This document shows, piece by piece, positions 14,904 to 23,968 of a stretch of DNA of 64,000 nucleotides. A program made the translations under genes and the position numbers. The stretch is from WLJO01 sp945889085 (GTDB taxonomy: Bacteria > Actinomycetota > Acidimicrobiia > Acidimicrobiales > Ilumatobacteraceae): assembly GCA_945889085.1 (NCBI GenBank), contig CAMDBM010000005.1:1-64000 (forward strand), in the 5' to 3' direction. Numbering within the stretch: the first letter of the stretch is position 1; each line of letters opens with the position of its first letter. The notes under the pieces are model-generated. The model made no database searches. It saw only the letters and a program-made list of their open reading frames with translations, and was not told the DNA's origin.

Positions 14904-16235
14904 TCAGGACAGGCCGAGGAGCACAGGGAGCGCGTTTCGCTTCAGCTTTCCCGTAGCCGTGTGAGGGAGTTCGTCGACGAAGTGGTACTCCTTGGGCCGC
15001 TTGTGCCCGGCGAGTTTCTCGCGAGCGAACGCCTCAAGTGCTGTCCCGGTTGTCCTGCCAACCACTGCGGCACACACGCGCTGGCCCCACTGCTCGTCGT
15101 CCACGCCGAACACGGCGATCTGGCGCACACCGGGCGCGTCGGCGAGCACGCTCTCGATCTCTGCGGGGTACACGTTGACGCCCCCCGTGATGATGAGGTC
15201 GTCCCGCCTGCCGTCGAGGTACAGATAGCCGTCGCTGTCGAGGCGACCGAGGTCCTTCACCGTGAACGCGCCGTAGGAATCCCCGGATGTGGCAGGGTGC
15301 CAGGCCTGAGCAGTGCGCTCCGGGTCTCGCCAGTACTCCCAGCGCGCCCAGGTAGGAACGTCACACCAGATCGTGCCGTCGTCGTCCACACTCAGGTGTC
15401 GCCCGGGGCGTGCTCGACCCACGGTGCCGGGGTGCTCGAGCCAGTCGCTCGACGAACACGCCGTGAACTGACCCTCGGTGGAGCCGTAGAACTCCCACAC
15501 AGCGTCCTCGCCGAATGCGGTGATGGCCTGGCGCTTGACCGGATCGGGACAGGCGGCACCTGCATGTGCGACGAGTCGGAAGCCGTCGAGTGGCGGGAGC
15601 GATTCGCCCAGTGCGAAGAGTCGCTGCAGATGGGACGGCACCATGAACGTGGTGTTCGGGCGATACCTAGCGATGGCATCTGCGACACCGGCGGCGTCGA
15701 ACGGACCGGGGAGGATGACCGTGCCACCTGCAGCGAGCGTGGCGGCCGAGAAGCGGATGGACACTGAGTGGTATTGCGGCGAGCACACGAGGTGTCGGTC
15801 GCCGGCGTTGAATCCCCAGAGGTTGAGTTCCTCCTGCAGCAGGGCTGCTGCGTCCCGCTCATCGAGGATTCCGCTCCACACGCCCTTGGCGCGTCCAGTG
15901 GTGCCCGAGGTGAAGTGCATGGGGCGGGCCAATGGCCAGGGTGCGAGGTCGATGGGTGCCGACTCCGTCAGTGCTACGAGTGCCTGGTCGTCCACGACCA
16001 GTGCGGGGTCGGCGTCGTCGAGCAGAAGGGCTCGCTCGGCGGGCAGTAGGCCAGCGTGCGTGAGCACAGGGACGATTCCCGTTCGCAGCGCAGCGAGGAT
16101 GGCGCAGAGCATGTTTCGCCCCGACGTCGTGACGAGCGCAACCCGGTCGCCGGCAACCAGACCTGTTCGTTTCAGGCCACCCGCAATACGCCGCTCGAGG
16201 TCGTCGGCCTCGACGCTCGTGAGGATCTCGGTCAC
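14904..16235 (-). CDS. AMP-dependent acyl-CoA ligase (ANL superfamily)
   Basis: The 443-residue enzyme activates a carboxylic acid with ATP and CoA. It shows the P-loop-like HFTSGTTGRAKGVW (about 107-120), EFYGSTEGQ (about 246-254, A5 motif), the A7/A8 region DLGRLDSDGYLYLDGRRDDLIITGGVNVYPAEIE (about 336-369) and the C-terminal catalytic Lys in HTATGKLKRNAL (about 423-434). It is shorter than typical ~500-residue ligases, mainly in the N-terminal part. Start is a GTG directly preceded by GGGAGG. Substrate is unknown; MenE-like or medium-chain/aryl acids are possible. It is divergent from the phospholipase gene. Confidence 0.88.
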   Translation of the reverse strand: MTEILTSVEADDLERRIAGGLKRTGLVAGDRVALVTTSGRNMLCAILAALRTGIVPVLTHAGLLPAERALLLDDADPALVVDDQALVALTESAPIDLAPWPLARPMHFTSGTTGRAKGVWSGILDERDAAALLQEELNLWGFNAGDRHLVCSPQYHSVSIRFSAATLAAGGTVILPGPFDAAGVADAIARYRPNTTFMVPSHLQRLFALGESLPPLDGFRLVAHAGAACPDPVKRQAITAFGEDAVWEFYGSTEGQFTACSSSDWLEHPGTVGRARPGRHLSVDDDGTIWCDVPTWARWEYWRDPERTAQAWHPATSGDSYGAFTVKDLGRLDSDGYLYLDGRRDDLIITGGVNVYPAEIESVLADAPGVRQIAVFGVDDEQWGQRVCAAVVGRTTGTALEAFAREKLAGHKRPKEYHFVDELPHTATGKLKRNALPVLLGLS

Positions 16236-16344
16236 CCTCCCAGTGTGGCAGTGCGCCCGGCCGCGACCACCCCCGGAGGGTGCCGCAGTATTCTGATCGC
16301 CGATGCCCGGCTTCCCTGCCCTCGAGCAACACAGGGGAACCCAG

Positions 16345-16857
16345 ATGAACCTCGGTCACCGAGCACACTCGACAGCGGTCAGGCTGTCCCTCGCGCTCTC
16401 TGCTGGTGTCATTGTCTCGACCACGCTGGTGGTCCTGCCCGCTGGGGGCGCCGCACCCGTACCGGTTGCTCCCACTTCGGCAGGTGCGGCCGCCATCTAC
16501 TTCAGGACCACCGAGAGTTTCCTCGTCGTGAAGCGGCGTCACGCAGGGCGGTACAACTGGACCGATGACGGCTGTTCGGTCCCGCCGACGCTCAAGGTGT
16601 CGGTACCCGCGCTGCAGTTCGCCTCAACAACGTTCGCCGCGCAGTGTGCCCAGCACGACTTCGCGTACCGGAACTTTGGTGGCTCGTTGCACCTCGACCG
16701 GTCGGAGGCAAGGCGTGCCTCGGTGGACCGTTTCTTCTACCGCCAGATGCGCGCCCGATGCGAGCAACCCGATGTTGTGCGTGCCCGCCGCAAGACGGTC
16801 TGCCGCTTGTCCGCCCGGGCGTTCTACCTCGCTGTGCGGTCCTTTGGCCGGCTGTAG
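16345..16857 (+). CDS. Secreted prokaryotic phospholipase A2
   Basis: The 170-residue product starts with a signal peptide (MNLGHRAHSTAVRLSLALSA..., cleaved near the GGAAPVP segment). The mature part has YNWTDDGCSVPP, a cysteine-rich calcium-loop region, and CAQHDFAYRNFGG with the catalytic His104-Asp105 pair, followed by CRLSARAFYLAV. This is the pattern of the Streptomyces violaceoruber-type PLA2, which releases fatty acids from the sn-2 position of phospholipids with Ca2+. Four Cys could form the two usual disulfides. ATG 16345 is chosen for its AGGGGAA and clean signal peptide; ATG 16303, 8 nt after a TATTCT box, would add a 14-residue hydrophilic leader. Confidence 0.82.
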   Translation: MNLGHRAHSTAVRLSLALSAGVIVSTTLVVLPAGGAAPVPVAPTSAGAAAIYFRTTESFLVVKRRHAGRYNWTDDGCSVPPTLKVSVPALQFASTTFAAQCAQHDFAYRNFGGSLHLDRSEARRASVDRFFYRQMRARCEQPDVVRARRKTVCRLSARAFYLAVRSFGRL

Positions 16858-16870
16858 GCCCACACGCCGC

Positions 16871-17671
16871 CTACGCGGGTGCCGCGAGGAACTCGATGAG
16901 CTCTGGGAACGCACGGCGGTCCTGCGCGATGAAGAGGTGTCCGCCCTCGTACACCCGGAGTTCCGATCCGGTGATCCGGCTGGCGATTCGTTCGGAGTTC
17001 TCCACCGGGGCCAGCCCGTCGTAGCGCCCGGCAGCCACGAGGGTGGGACACGAAATGCGGTGAAGCCGCTCCCACACGTCGTGGCCCCTGCGGGCCTCGA
17101 GCTGCAGGTGTTCACCGCGGAGTTGTTGCGGGGTCTTCTCCGTGAGGTTGGCGGCGTTCAGCTGTTCAACGATCAACCGGTCACCGGGATGCGCGGCGAG
17201 CCAGTCCGGCGTGAATCTCGTATCCATGATCCTGGCGGCTGTCTCCGAGCGCACCGACGGCGGCAGCGCCGCAAGCTCGTGCAACGGGTACGACGCGCCC
17301 CCGTCACCACCGGCAGAGGTGCAGAGCAGTGCGAGCCGTTCGATACGCGCGGGCACGGTGACGGCCAGTTCCTGCGCGACCATCCCGCCAAAGCTGATCC
17401 CCCACACCCGGCACGTGTCCCAGCCGAGGTGATCCATCAAGGCGATCGCATCGCCGGCGTGGTCCGCCATCGTCCACGGTGTGGTGGGGACCTCGGTGAG
17501 CCCAAGCCCGCGCTGGTCGTGGGCGGTGAGGTCGAAGTGCGGACGGAGCATGTCGATCGTCGGCTTGGCGCGCTCGAGCGTGGAGCCGGAGCCGTTGATG
17601 AAAAGCAGGCGCGGGCCGGTGCCGCTGCGCTCGAAATGGATGTCGATGCCGTTGAGGCGTTCGGTGGGCAC
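16871..17671 (-). CDS. Alpha/beta hydrolase
   Basis: A 266-residue alpha/beta-fold hydrolase. It contains LLFINGSGSTLERA (oxyanion region, about 20-33), HDQRGLGLTE (about 49-58), the nucleophile elbow VWGISFGGMVAQELA (Ser near residue 91), the acid region LVAAGRYDGLAPVENSE (about 212-228) and EGGHLFIAQDRRAFPEL with the catalytic His (about 243). It resembles 3-oxoadipate enol-lactonase/epoxide hydrolase-type enzymes, but specificity is open. The GTG at 17671 has a TACGAT box 6 nt upstream (17678-17683), indicating a leaderless start; an ATG at 17734 would add 21 residues. Its stop lies 13 bp from that of the convergent PLA2 gene. Confidence 0.85.
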   Translation of the reverse strand: MPTERLNGIDIHFERSGTGPRLLFINGSGSTLERAKPTIDMLRPHFDLTAHDQRGLGLTEVPTTPWTMADHAGDAIALMDHLGWDTCRVWGISFGGMVAQELAVTVPARIERLALLCTSAGGDGGASYPLHELAALPPSVRSETAARIMDTRFTPDWLAAHPGDRLIVEQLNAANLTEKTPQQLRGEHLQLEARRGHDVWERLHRISCPTLVAAGRYDGLAPVENSERIASRITGSELRVYEGGHLFIAQDRRAFPELIEFLAAPA

Positions 17672-17791
17672 GGCGCAATCGTAAACGGGTGGCTCCGCCC
17701 GGACCGGCGGCGCCCCGCACTCCCCGTTGCGCATCGGCCCGAGCACTAGCCTCACCGCCGTGGCCGACTCGGCCAGATATGGAGAGTGTCC

Positions 17792-20700
17792 ATGCGCCGA
17801 CGGGTGGGAGTTTTCGGTGTCATTGCTGTCCTGGGTGCGGTGGGAACGGGGTTGGGCACGTCTGGCGCGTCCGGCACGGGAGCAGCACCGCTGAGCGAAT
17901 CGTCGGCACGCGCCGTTGCCCGTTTCGAGCGACTGCCCCTTGAGCGCGGCCAAAAGCCGAGGATCACCCCCGGGTACCTCCGCCGGGATCGCACGGTCAC
18001 TGCGACGTTGTTGCTCGCCGGCCCGTCGGTGGCCGAACAGGTTGCCGGCGAGCGCGAGTTGGGCCGCGATCTCAGTAAGGCGCAGCGGGCAGTGCGCCGC
18101 ACGTCCGTCGCCCGGGGCCAGAGTGCGGTCGTGGACGCAGTACGGGCCTCGGGAGTTCAGGTGCTCCACACCATGCAGGACGCCGTCAACGGTCTGGTGG
18201 TGATCGGCAAGGCCTCCGCGATCGAGCGGTTGTCCTCGGTGCCGGGTGTGCTCGCCGTTGAGCCGTCGCGCAGGCTCACGCGCAACAACTCGAACTCGAA
18301 CGCGTTCACAGGGGTTGCATCGGTGTGGGAGGACCTCGGGTTCACCGGCATCGGCCAGACCATTGCGGTGATCGACACTGGCGTCGATTACTTCCACGCA
18401 GGTCTCGGTGGCAGCGGCCTGACGACAGACTTCGAGAACAACGACCCGACAGCGGTGGAGCCCGGAACCTTCCCGACCGCAAAGGTGGTGGGTGGCTACG
18501 ACTTCGTGGGCGACACTTACGACGCCGAATCGAACGTGATCGACAATCTCATCCCCCGGCCGGATGCCGACCCGGTGGACTGCGGGGGGCACGGTTCCCA
18601 CGTTGCGGCCACCGCCGCCGGGTCCGGTGTCAACGCAGACGGCTCCACCTTCGCAGGCCCGTATACCGCTGTCGCTGTTGCCGGCCTGAGGATTGGTCCT
18701 GGCGCGGCGCCGGGAGCGAGCCTGCTTGCGTACAAGGTGTTCGGTTGCGAGGGCAAGGTTGACGACGCGATCGTGGTCGCAGCAATCAACCGTGCGGTGC
18801 GCGATGGCGCCACGGTGATCAACCTGTCCCTGGGCTCCGACTACGGCGCAAAGGCTGGGATTCAGGAGCGCGCGGTCAACCAGACGTCGCGCGCCGGGGT
18901 GCTCGTCGTTGCGGCGGCCGGGAACGCTGGCACCTCGCCCTACGTCGTCTCGTCGCCCTCCACGGCAGACCGTGCCCTAAGCGTGGCCGCGCTCGATGCG
19001 CAGCCGACGCTGCCCGGGGTTGTCATCTCGCTCACGCCAACCGGCACGGTGAGTGGCCAGAACTCGAACGAGTCGGCGGGGTTGTCCGTGACTGCGGTAC
19101 TGCTCGTGGTTCCCGACGGTGCAGGGGGAATCGGTTCTGGGTGCAACCCCGCCTCCATCCCGGGTTCGCTCGCCGGCGCGATCGTGGTGGTGAGGCGCGG
19201 TGAGTGCACCAGGGTGGAGAAAGCGATGAATGCGCAGGCAAACGGGGCAGGCGCCGTGATCATGGTGAACGACACCTCGTTCCTGCCTCCGTTCGAGGGA
19301 CCGGTGGACGGTCTCACGATCCCGTTCATCGGCGTCTCTGCCGACGACGGAGCCACCCTGCTTGCTGCCGACGGGAACCCGGCAACTGTGGCTGCTGCCG
19401 CTCCGGTCACGAACCTGTTTTTCGGCTACGCGGCAACCTACTCCTCCGGTGGGCCGAGGCTCGGCGACAGCGCCTTCAAGCCCGATGTGACCGCGCCCGG
19501 GGTAGCCGTGTTCTCGGTAGCGGCCGGTAGCGGTTCGGCAGGCGAGTACGGATCGGGAACGTCGACGTCCTCGCCGCACGCAGCGGGTGTGGCCGCACTC
19601 GTCCGTTCCGCGCACCCGGACTGGACCGTCAATCAGGTGAAGGCAGCGATCATGAACACCGCCGTCTCCGACACCATGGGCGGGTTCGACCCCCGGGTGG
19701 CGGGCACCGGTGTGATCTCGGCGGGGGCCGCTGTGCGCACGGGGGCGGTAGCGCTGACCGACGACGGCACCAATGCGCTCTCGTTCGGGTACCGACCGGA
19801 GAACCACAAGTTTGCGGCGGAGCGGAAGTTCCGGATCCAGAACCTGTCGTCGATACCCGTGACCTACGTCCTGACAACCGAGTTGAAGGGGGCAGATCGC
19901 GGGGTCAGCGTGTCGGTCTCCCCGGCAACCGTCACCGTCGCCCCCGGCCAGCGGCGTGACGTAACGGTAAGGCTCTCGATGTCCCGCGCCTCGCTAGCAG
20001 CGCTTCCGGGCGTGTCGTTCGCCGACATCGGCGCTGGCGCGCTGCTTTCCGCACAGGGATTCATCGTGGCCCAGCCGCTCGAGCTCGACGCCCCCACCCG
20101 GACACGTCCATCGGTGGGATATGGCCCGTTGCGCATGCCGTGGCTGCTCGTGCCGCGTGGTGAGTCCAGGGTGGAGATGGGCGAGCTCCGCAGGACGGGT
20201 GCCCGTCGTCCCGGTGGCGACTCCTGGACGGCGAAGGTCTCCAACAAGGGTCTCCACGACGGGTACATGAATCTGTTCGCGTGGCAGCTCAGCGACCGGG
20301 CGGGGGACGCAGCGCGAGAGGTGGACGTCGTATCGGTGGGTGTCCAGTCGTTCGCTGACCCGATCGATCCCGTCATCGTGTTTGGCGTGAACTTCTCCGG
20401 GACGCGCTCCACCGCCGCCAGCAAGGAGATCGACATCCTGCTCGATACGAACAACGACAGCACCCCGGACTTCGCGCTCGTTGTTCTCGACTCTGGCCTC
20501 GTGACGTTCGGAGCCCCGGATGGGAAGGTTGCCGCATTCCTGATCGACATGCAGTCCGGTCAACTGGTTGCTGCATACCCGGTGGATGCCCCGATGAACG
20601 GCTCAACGGTGGAGGTTCCCGTATTCGCCGCCGATATCGGGCTCTCGTCCGCTTCCCCTGCGTTCAGCTACAGGGTCTCCTCCCTGGACCTCCTCAGTGA

Positions 20701-20920
20701 CGCCGTGGACGAGGTGAGCGGTACGGGTTCCTGGGATGTCTGGAACCCACCGGTGCCGACCAGGGGAGAGATTGTTCCGGCAGGGTCGACGCGAACCATC
20801 GTTCTGACGGGCATCGTTCCGCAAGTAGCAAGAGACGCTGGTGTGAAGGGGTACCTCGTGGTGACACTCGATGACCCCAACGGCACCGAGCAGGCCGACA
20901 GGGTGAAGTTGCCCCGGTGA
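17792..20920 (+). CDS. Secreted subtilisin-like serine protease with PA domain
   Basis: A 1042-residue S8 peptidase. MRRRVGVFGVIAVLGAVGTGL is a signal peptide, then an I9-like propeptide (to about residue 165, ending near GVLAVEPSRRLTRN). The catalytic triad is Asp195 (IAVIDTGVDY), His267 (GGHGSHVAA) and Ser591 (GTSTSSPHAAG; the usual GTSMA has a Thr). A protease-associated domain is inserted between His and Ser (about 430-545, GAIVVVRRGECTRVEKAMNAQANGAGAVIMVND). After the catalytic domain come FnIII-like beta domains to the C-terminus. It probably degrades extracellular protein for nutrition. The ATG at 17792 is preferred; GTG 17786 is two codons upstream. A TAGCCT box occurs at about 17747. 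The stop overlaps the GTG of the glycosyltransferase. Confidence 0.92.
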   Translation: MRRRVGVFGVIAVLGAVGTGLGTSGASGTGAAPLSESSARAVARFERLPLERGQKPRITPGYLRRDRTVTATLLLAGPSVAEQVAGERELGRDLSKAQRAVRRTSVARGQSAVVDAVRASGVQVLHTMQDAVNGLVVIGKASAIERLSSVPGVLAVEPSRRLTRNNSNSNAFTGVASVWEDLGFTGIGQTIAVIDTGVDYFHAGLGGSGLTTDFENNDPTAVEPGTFPTAKVVGGYDFVGDTYDAESNVIDNLIPRPDADPVDCGGHGSHVAATAAGSGVNADGSTFAGPYTAVAVAGLRIGPGAAPGASLLAYKVFGCEGKVDDAIVVAAINRAVRDGATVINLSLGSDYGAKAGIQERAVNQTSRAGVLVVAAAGNAGTSPYVVSSPSTADRALSVAALDAQPTLPGVVISLTPTGTVSGQNSNESAGLSVTAVLLVVPDGAGGIGSGCNPASIPGSLAGAIVVVRRGECTRVEKAMNAQANGAGAVIMVNDTSFLPPFEGPVDGLTIPFIGVSADDGATLLAADGNPATVAAAAPVTNLFFGYAATYSSGGPRLGDSAFKPDVTAPGVAVFSVAAGSGSAGEYGSGTSTSSPHAAGVAALVRSAHPDWTVNQVKAAIMNTAVSDTMGGFDPRVAGTGVISAGAAVRTGAVALTDDGTNALSFGYRPENHKFAAERKFRIQNLSSIPVTYVLTTELKGADRGVSVSVSPATVTVAPGQRRDVTVRLSMSRASLAALPGVSFADIGAGALLSAQGFIVAQPLELDAPTRTRPSVGYGPLRMPWLLVPRGESRVEMGELRRTGARRPGGDSWTAKVSNKGLHDGYMNLFAWQLSDRAGDAAREVDVVSVGVQSFADPIDPVIVFGVNFSGTRSTAASKEIDILLDTNNDSTPDFALVVLDSGLVTFGAPDGKVAAFLIDMQSGQLVAAYPVDAPMNGSTVEVPVFAADIGLSSASPAFSYRVSSLDLLSDAVDEVSGTGSWDVWNPPVPTRGEIVPAGSTRTIVLTGIVPQVARDAGVKGYLVVTLDDPNGTEQADRVKLPR

Positions 20921-21756
20921 GCAGTGGAGCGGTCACGAGCGATCATGTCGTGGCGGTGGTGGTGACGTTCGAGGCGCCGGAACGGCTGCGTGCCTGCCTC
21001 GGGGCGTTGGCCTCACAGACCCGCCCGCCCGATCGGGTGGTGGTCGTGAACAACGGCGCACCGCTCGCTGGTCGTCTCGCCGTGCCCGACAGTGTCGTCG
21101 TGCCCGACAGTGTCGTTCTGATCGACAGCGAGACGAACACTGGGCCCGCCGGTGGGTACCACCTGGGGATCGAGCGGGCGCTCGAAATGGGCGCGACCTG
21201 GCTGTGGCTGATGGACGATGACATGGAGGTTCCCCATCACTGCCTCGAGGACCTGCTCGCCCTCGGTGTCGCCGGTGGGGTAGAGCCACAGATGCTCTGG
21301 CCGACCCAAGTAAATCCGGCGGGCGAGACCGAGAACTACCCGGGATGGTACGCAGTGCTCGTCAGCAGGTCTGCGGTGCTGCTGGGAGGACTGCCGCGGG
21401 CGGACCTTGTGTGGTGGATCGAGGACACGGAGTACCTGCAGTGGAGACTGCCCCGCAGCGGGGTGGTAGAGCGCCGCGCACCGCACGTTCGCGTCGTGCA
21501 CGGTGATGCGCGCCCGGACGCGCGCCGCCCGGCATGGAAGACCTATTACGAGACGCGCAACACGGTCTGGTACCGCACGAGGGTGCGCAGACCGGGTCGC
21601 CCTGACAAACTCCTGCGCACTCTTGCTGTGCTCCTGATTCAGAGCGCTCGCGGAGCCGATCGCTGCCGACGCCTCGTTGCGTTCTCGAAGGGCCTGATCG
21701 ACGGGATAGCCGGCCGTCTCGGGCCGAGGTGGCCGCTGCCGCTGCCCAAGCGGTAA
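20917..21756 (+). CDS. Glycosyltransferase family 2
   Basis: The 279-residue protein has the GT-A fold signature: HVVAVVVTFEAPERLRACLGALASQTRPPDRVVVVNNGA (about 10-48), NTGPAGGYHLGIERALEMGATWLWLMDDDMEV with the metal-binding DDD (about 96-98), and a C-terminal acceptor region with WIEDTEYLQWRLPRSG (about 166-181). This order resembles galactofuranosyl- and rhamnosyltransferases such as GlfT1. It lacks membrane segments. The GTGA overlap with the protease stop couples the two genes, and the acyltransferase follows 13 bp downstream, so a role in an acylated surface glycan is likely. It contains an 18-bp tandem duplication (PDSVV twice). Confidence 0.88.
   Translation: MSSGAVTSDHVVAVVVTFEAPERLRACLGALASQTRPPDRVVVVNNGAPLAGRLAVPDSVVVPDSVVLIDSETNTGPAGGYHLGIERALEMGATWLWLMDDDMEVPHHCLEDLLALGVAGGVEPQMLWPTQVNPAGETENYPGWYAVLVSRSAVLLGGLPRADLVWWIEDTEYLQWRLPRSGVVERRAPHVRVVHGDARPDARRPAWKTYYETRNTVWYRTRVRRPGRPDKLLRTLAVLLIQSARGADRCRRLVAFSKGLIDGIAGRLGPRWPLPLPKR
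21082..21117 (+). repeat. In-frame 18-bp tandem duplication in the GT2 gene
   Basis: GTGCCCGACAGTGTCGTC is repeated twice head to tail (last base differs), duplicating VPDSVV in a loop before the sugar-nucleotide site. Confidence 0.9.
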
Positions 21757-21769
21757 CACTGGGGTCGTC

Positions 21770-23959
21770 ATGGAGAGACCGAAGTCGGGGGCCAGTGGGC
21801 CGTTGCTGCCGGAGATCGAGGGCCTCCGCGCTCTCGCTGTCCTGAGCGTGCTGCTCTACCACGCGCACCTCGGGTTCAGCGGCGGGTACGTCGGGGTGGA
21901 CGTGTTCTTCGTGGTGTCGGGCTTCCTGATCACCGGTCTGCTGCAGCGCGAGTTCGCGGGCACCGGGCGGATCTCGCTACGCGAGTTCTACGCGCGCCGG
22001 GCCCGCCGTCTGCTGCCCGCCGCAACACTCGTGCTCGTCGTGACGCTCGTGCTGTCGAACTGGTTGCTCGATCCGATCCGGTCGCACCGGAACGCCGTGG
22101 ACACGATCTTCGCAGCGGGGTTCATCGCCAACTTCCGCTTCGCCGCGACGGGGGCAGACTATTTCCAGCAGGCGTTGTCGCCCTCGACGCTTCAGCACTG
22201 GTGGTCGCTCGCGGTCGAGGAACAGTTCTACCTCGTGTGGCCCGGGCTACTCGCCGGGGTGTGGGCCCTCGTGGCGCGGGGCCGCCGCCCGTGGGCAGCG
22301 CGGGCGAGCGCGCTCGCCTTGGTCGGCTTGCTCGGGGCCGTGAGCTTTGTCGTGGGCTGGCGGCTGACCGGCAGCAATCCTTCGTGGGGGTACTTCGCGA
22401 CGTGGAGTCGCATCTGGGAACTCTCCGTCGGTGCCGGGATCGCGTTCGTCTGGTCCTTCCGCGAACGCATCGGCCCGGCGCTCCTGCGCGCGCTGCTCGG
22501 GTGGGCGGGTCTGTTGCTCATCGCGTACGCAGCGCTCCGCTTCGACGGCCGTACGGCATTCCCCGGAACGGCAGCGTGGGTACCCGTTGCGGGAACGGTG
22601 CTCGTGCTCGGCTCGATCGGCACACGGGCGGGGCCGGGGGCGCTGCTCTCGGTGCGCCCGATGCAGTGGGTCGGTGGCCGTTCCTACGGGCTGTACCTCT
22701 GGCACTGGCCGGTGTTGGTTCTCCTCGAGGCGAGGGTGACGTCACCGGGGCCCTGGGCCCGTATCGGCGCTCTGGCGGCTGCCACTCTGGCCGCGGCAGC
22801 GAGTTATCGCTTCGTGGAGAACCCCGTTCGGCACCGTCCGTCGCTCGTGCGGTCGCCGTGGCGGTCCGTGTCGCTCGGGATCACGTTGAGCGGTCTCGCC
22901 GTTGCGGCCGGGGCGGTCGGGTTGCGCGTGAGTGACAGTGTCGGCGGCGAGACGGGCTACGTCGCCCCCGCGCTCACGACGGTTCCCGTGCCGGTGGCTC
23001 CGGCCACCGTGCCGACGTCGACGTCCGCCGGGGGCGCTACGAGCCCGGGCGCTGCAACACTGCCGACCACGATGGAGGCAACGACGACCACGACGCTGGC
23101 CCCACGTGACGAGCTTGAGCGCCGCGTCCGCGACGAACTGCAGCCGTTCATCGAGGCCTCGAGCCGCAATGACCTCATACCGGACAATCTGCGGCCGCCG
23201 CTGCGCGAGATCCCCGAGGACAAGACCCTGCTCTTCAGCAACGGGTGCATGGCCAAGTTCTCGGCCCTCTACAATCCGACGTGCGAGTTCGGCGACACCG
23301 CCGGTTCGACGACGATCGTGCTCTTCGGCGACAGCCACGTGGCTCAGTGGTTCCCCGGTCTCGACACGGCGGGGGAGCGCAACAACTGGAAAATCCTCGC
23401 GTTGACCAAAATGGGGTGCCCGTCCGCAGAGATCACCGTGGGGCGCTACGACGGCTCCGCATACACGGCGTGCAACACGTGGAGGAAGGCAACGATCCGC
23501 CGGATCGTGGAAGCCAAGCCGGCGCTCGTGGTCCTGACGAACTTCCGCTACTCCGGGGTGGACGGGCGTATCCCGATGGACATCTGGAAGCGGGGGCTGC
23601 GACGCACGGTCGCCCAACTGGTCGATGCCGGGCTGAAGGTGCTCCTGCTGTCGGACTCACCGAGCACGTGGGAGGAGCAGTCCGTCTGCATTGCGCGGCA
23701 CCGCAAGAGCCTGAGCCGCTGCAACGTTCCCCGCAACGAGGCCAGGCGGCCGGCGTACATCGAGGTGGACCGGGCGGTGGCCGAGGAGTTCGGCGTGATG
23801 GCGTATGAGGTAACCGATTGGATGTGTACCTCGGTGTGCCCGGCCGTGATCGGCGATGTCGCCGTGTACCTCGACAGGAACCACATCACCAATACGTATG
23901 GCGAGTTCCTCAGCCCGTACCTCGAACTGGTGGTGAGGGCAGCGCTCGCCAGGGCGTAA
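21770..23959 (+). CDS. OafA/YrhL-type membrane acyltransferase with C-terminal SGNH domain
   Basis: A 729-residue protein of the acyltransferase-3 family. It begins EIEGLRALAVLSVLLYHAHLGFSGGYVGVDVFFVVSGFLI, with the catalytic His (about residue 31) and RxxR-like FYARRARRLLPA. HWWSLAVEEQFYLVWP (about 144-159) is also diagnostic. About ten membrane helices run to residue ~395. A Thr/Ala/Pro-rich linker (about 400-450, TTMEATTTTTLAP) leads to a periplasmic SGNH domain: TIVLFGDSHVAQWFP (about 518-532) and the catalytic pair region LDRNHITNTYG (about 703-713). Such fused proteins O-acetylate surface polysaccharide or peptidoglycan. It sits between two glycosyltransferases. Confidence 0.9.
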   Translation: MERPKSGASGPLLPEIEGLRALAVLSVLLYHAHLGFSGGYVGVDVFFVVSGFLITGLLQREFAGTGRISLREFYARRARRLLPAATLVLVVTLVLSNWLLDPIRSHRNAVDTIFAAGFIANFRFAATGADYFQQALSPSTLQHWWSLAVEEQFYLVWPGLLAGVWALVARGRRPWAARASALALVGLLGAVSFVVGWRLTGSNPSWGYFATWSRIWELSVGAGIAFVWSFRERIGPALLRALLGWAGLLLIAYAALRFDGRTAFPGTAAWVPVAGTVLVLGSIGTRAGPGALLSVRPMQWVGGRSYGLYLWHWPVLVLLEARVTSPGPWARIGALAAATLAAAASYRFVENPVRHRPSLVRSPWRSVSLGITLSGLAVAAGAVGLRVSDSVGGETGYVAPALTTVPVPVAPATVPTSTSAGGATSPGAATLPTTMEATTTTTLAPRDELERRVRDELQPFIEASSRNDLIPDNLRPPLREIPEDKTLLFSNGCMAKFSALYNPTCEFGDTAGSTTIVLFGDSHVAQWFPGLDTAGERNNWKILALTKMGCPSAEITVGRYDGSAYTACNTWRKATIRRIVEAKPALVVLTNFRYSGVDGRIPMDIWKRGLRRTVAQLVDAGLKVLLLSDSPSTWEEQSVCIARHRKSLSRCNVPRNEARRPAYIEVDRAVAEEFGVMAYEVTDWMCTSVCPAVIGDVAVYLDRNHITNTYGEFLSPYLELVVRAALARA

Positions 23960-23962
23960 TCT
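23957..23962 (+). promoter_or_regulatory. -10 box of DUF1003 gene
   Basis: TAATCT overlaps the stop of the acyltransferase and ends 6 nt before the ATG at 23969. Confidence 0.5.
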
Positions 23963-23968
23963 GCGCCC

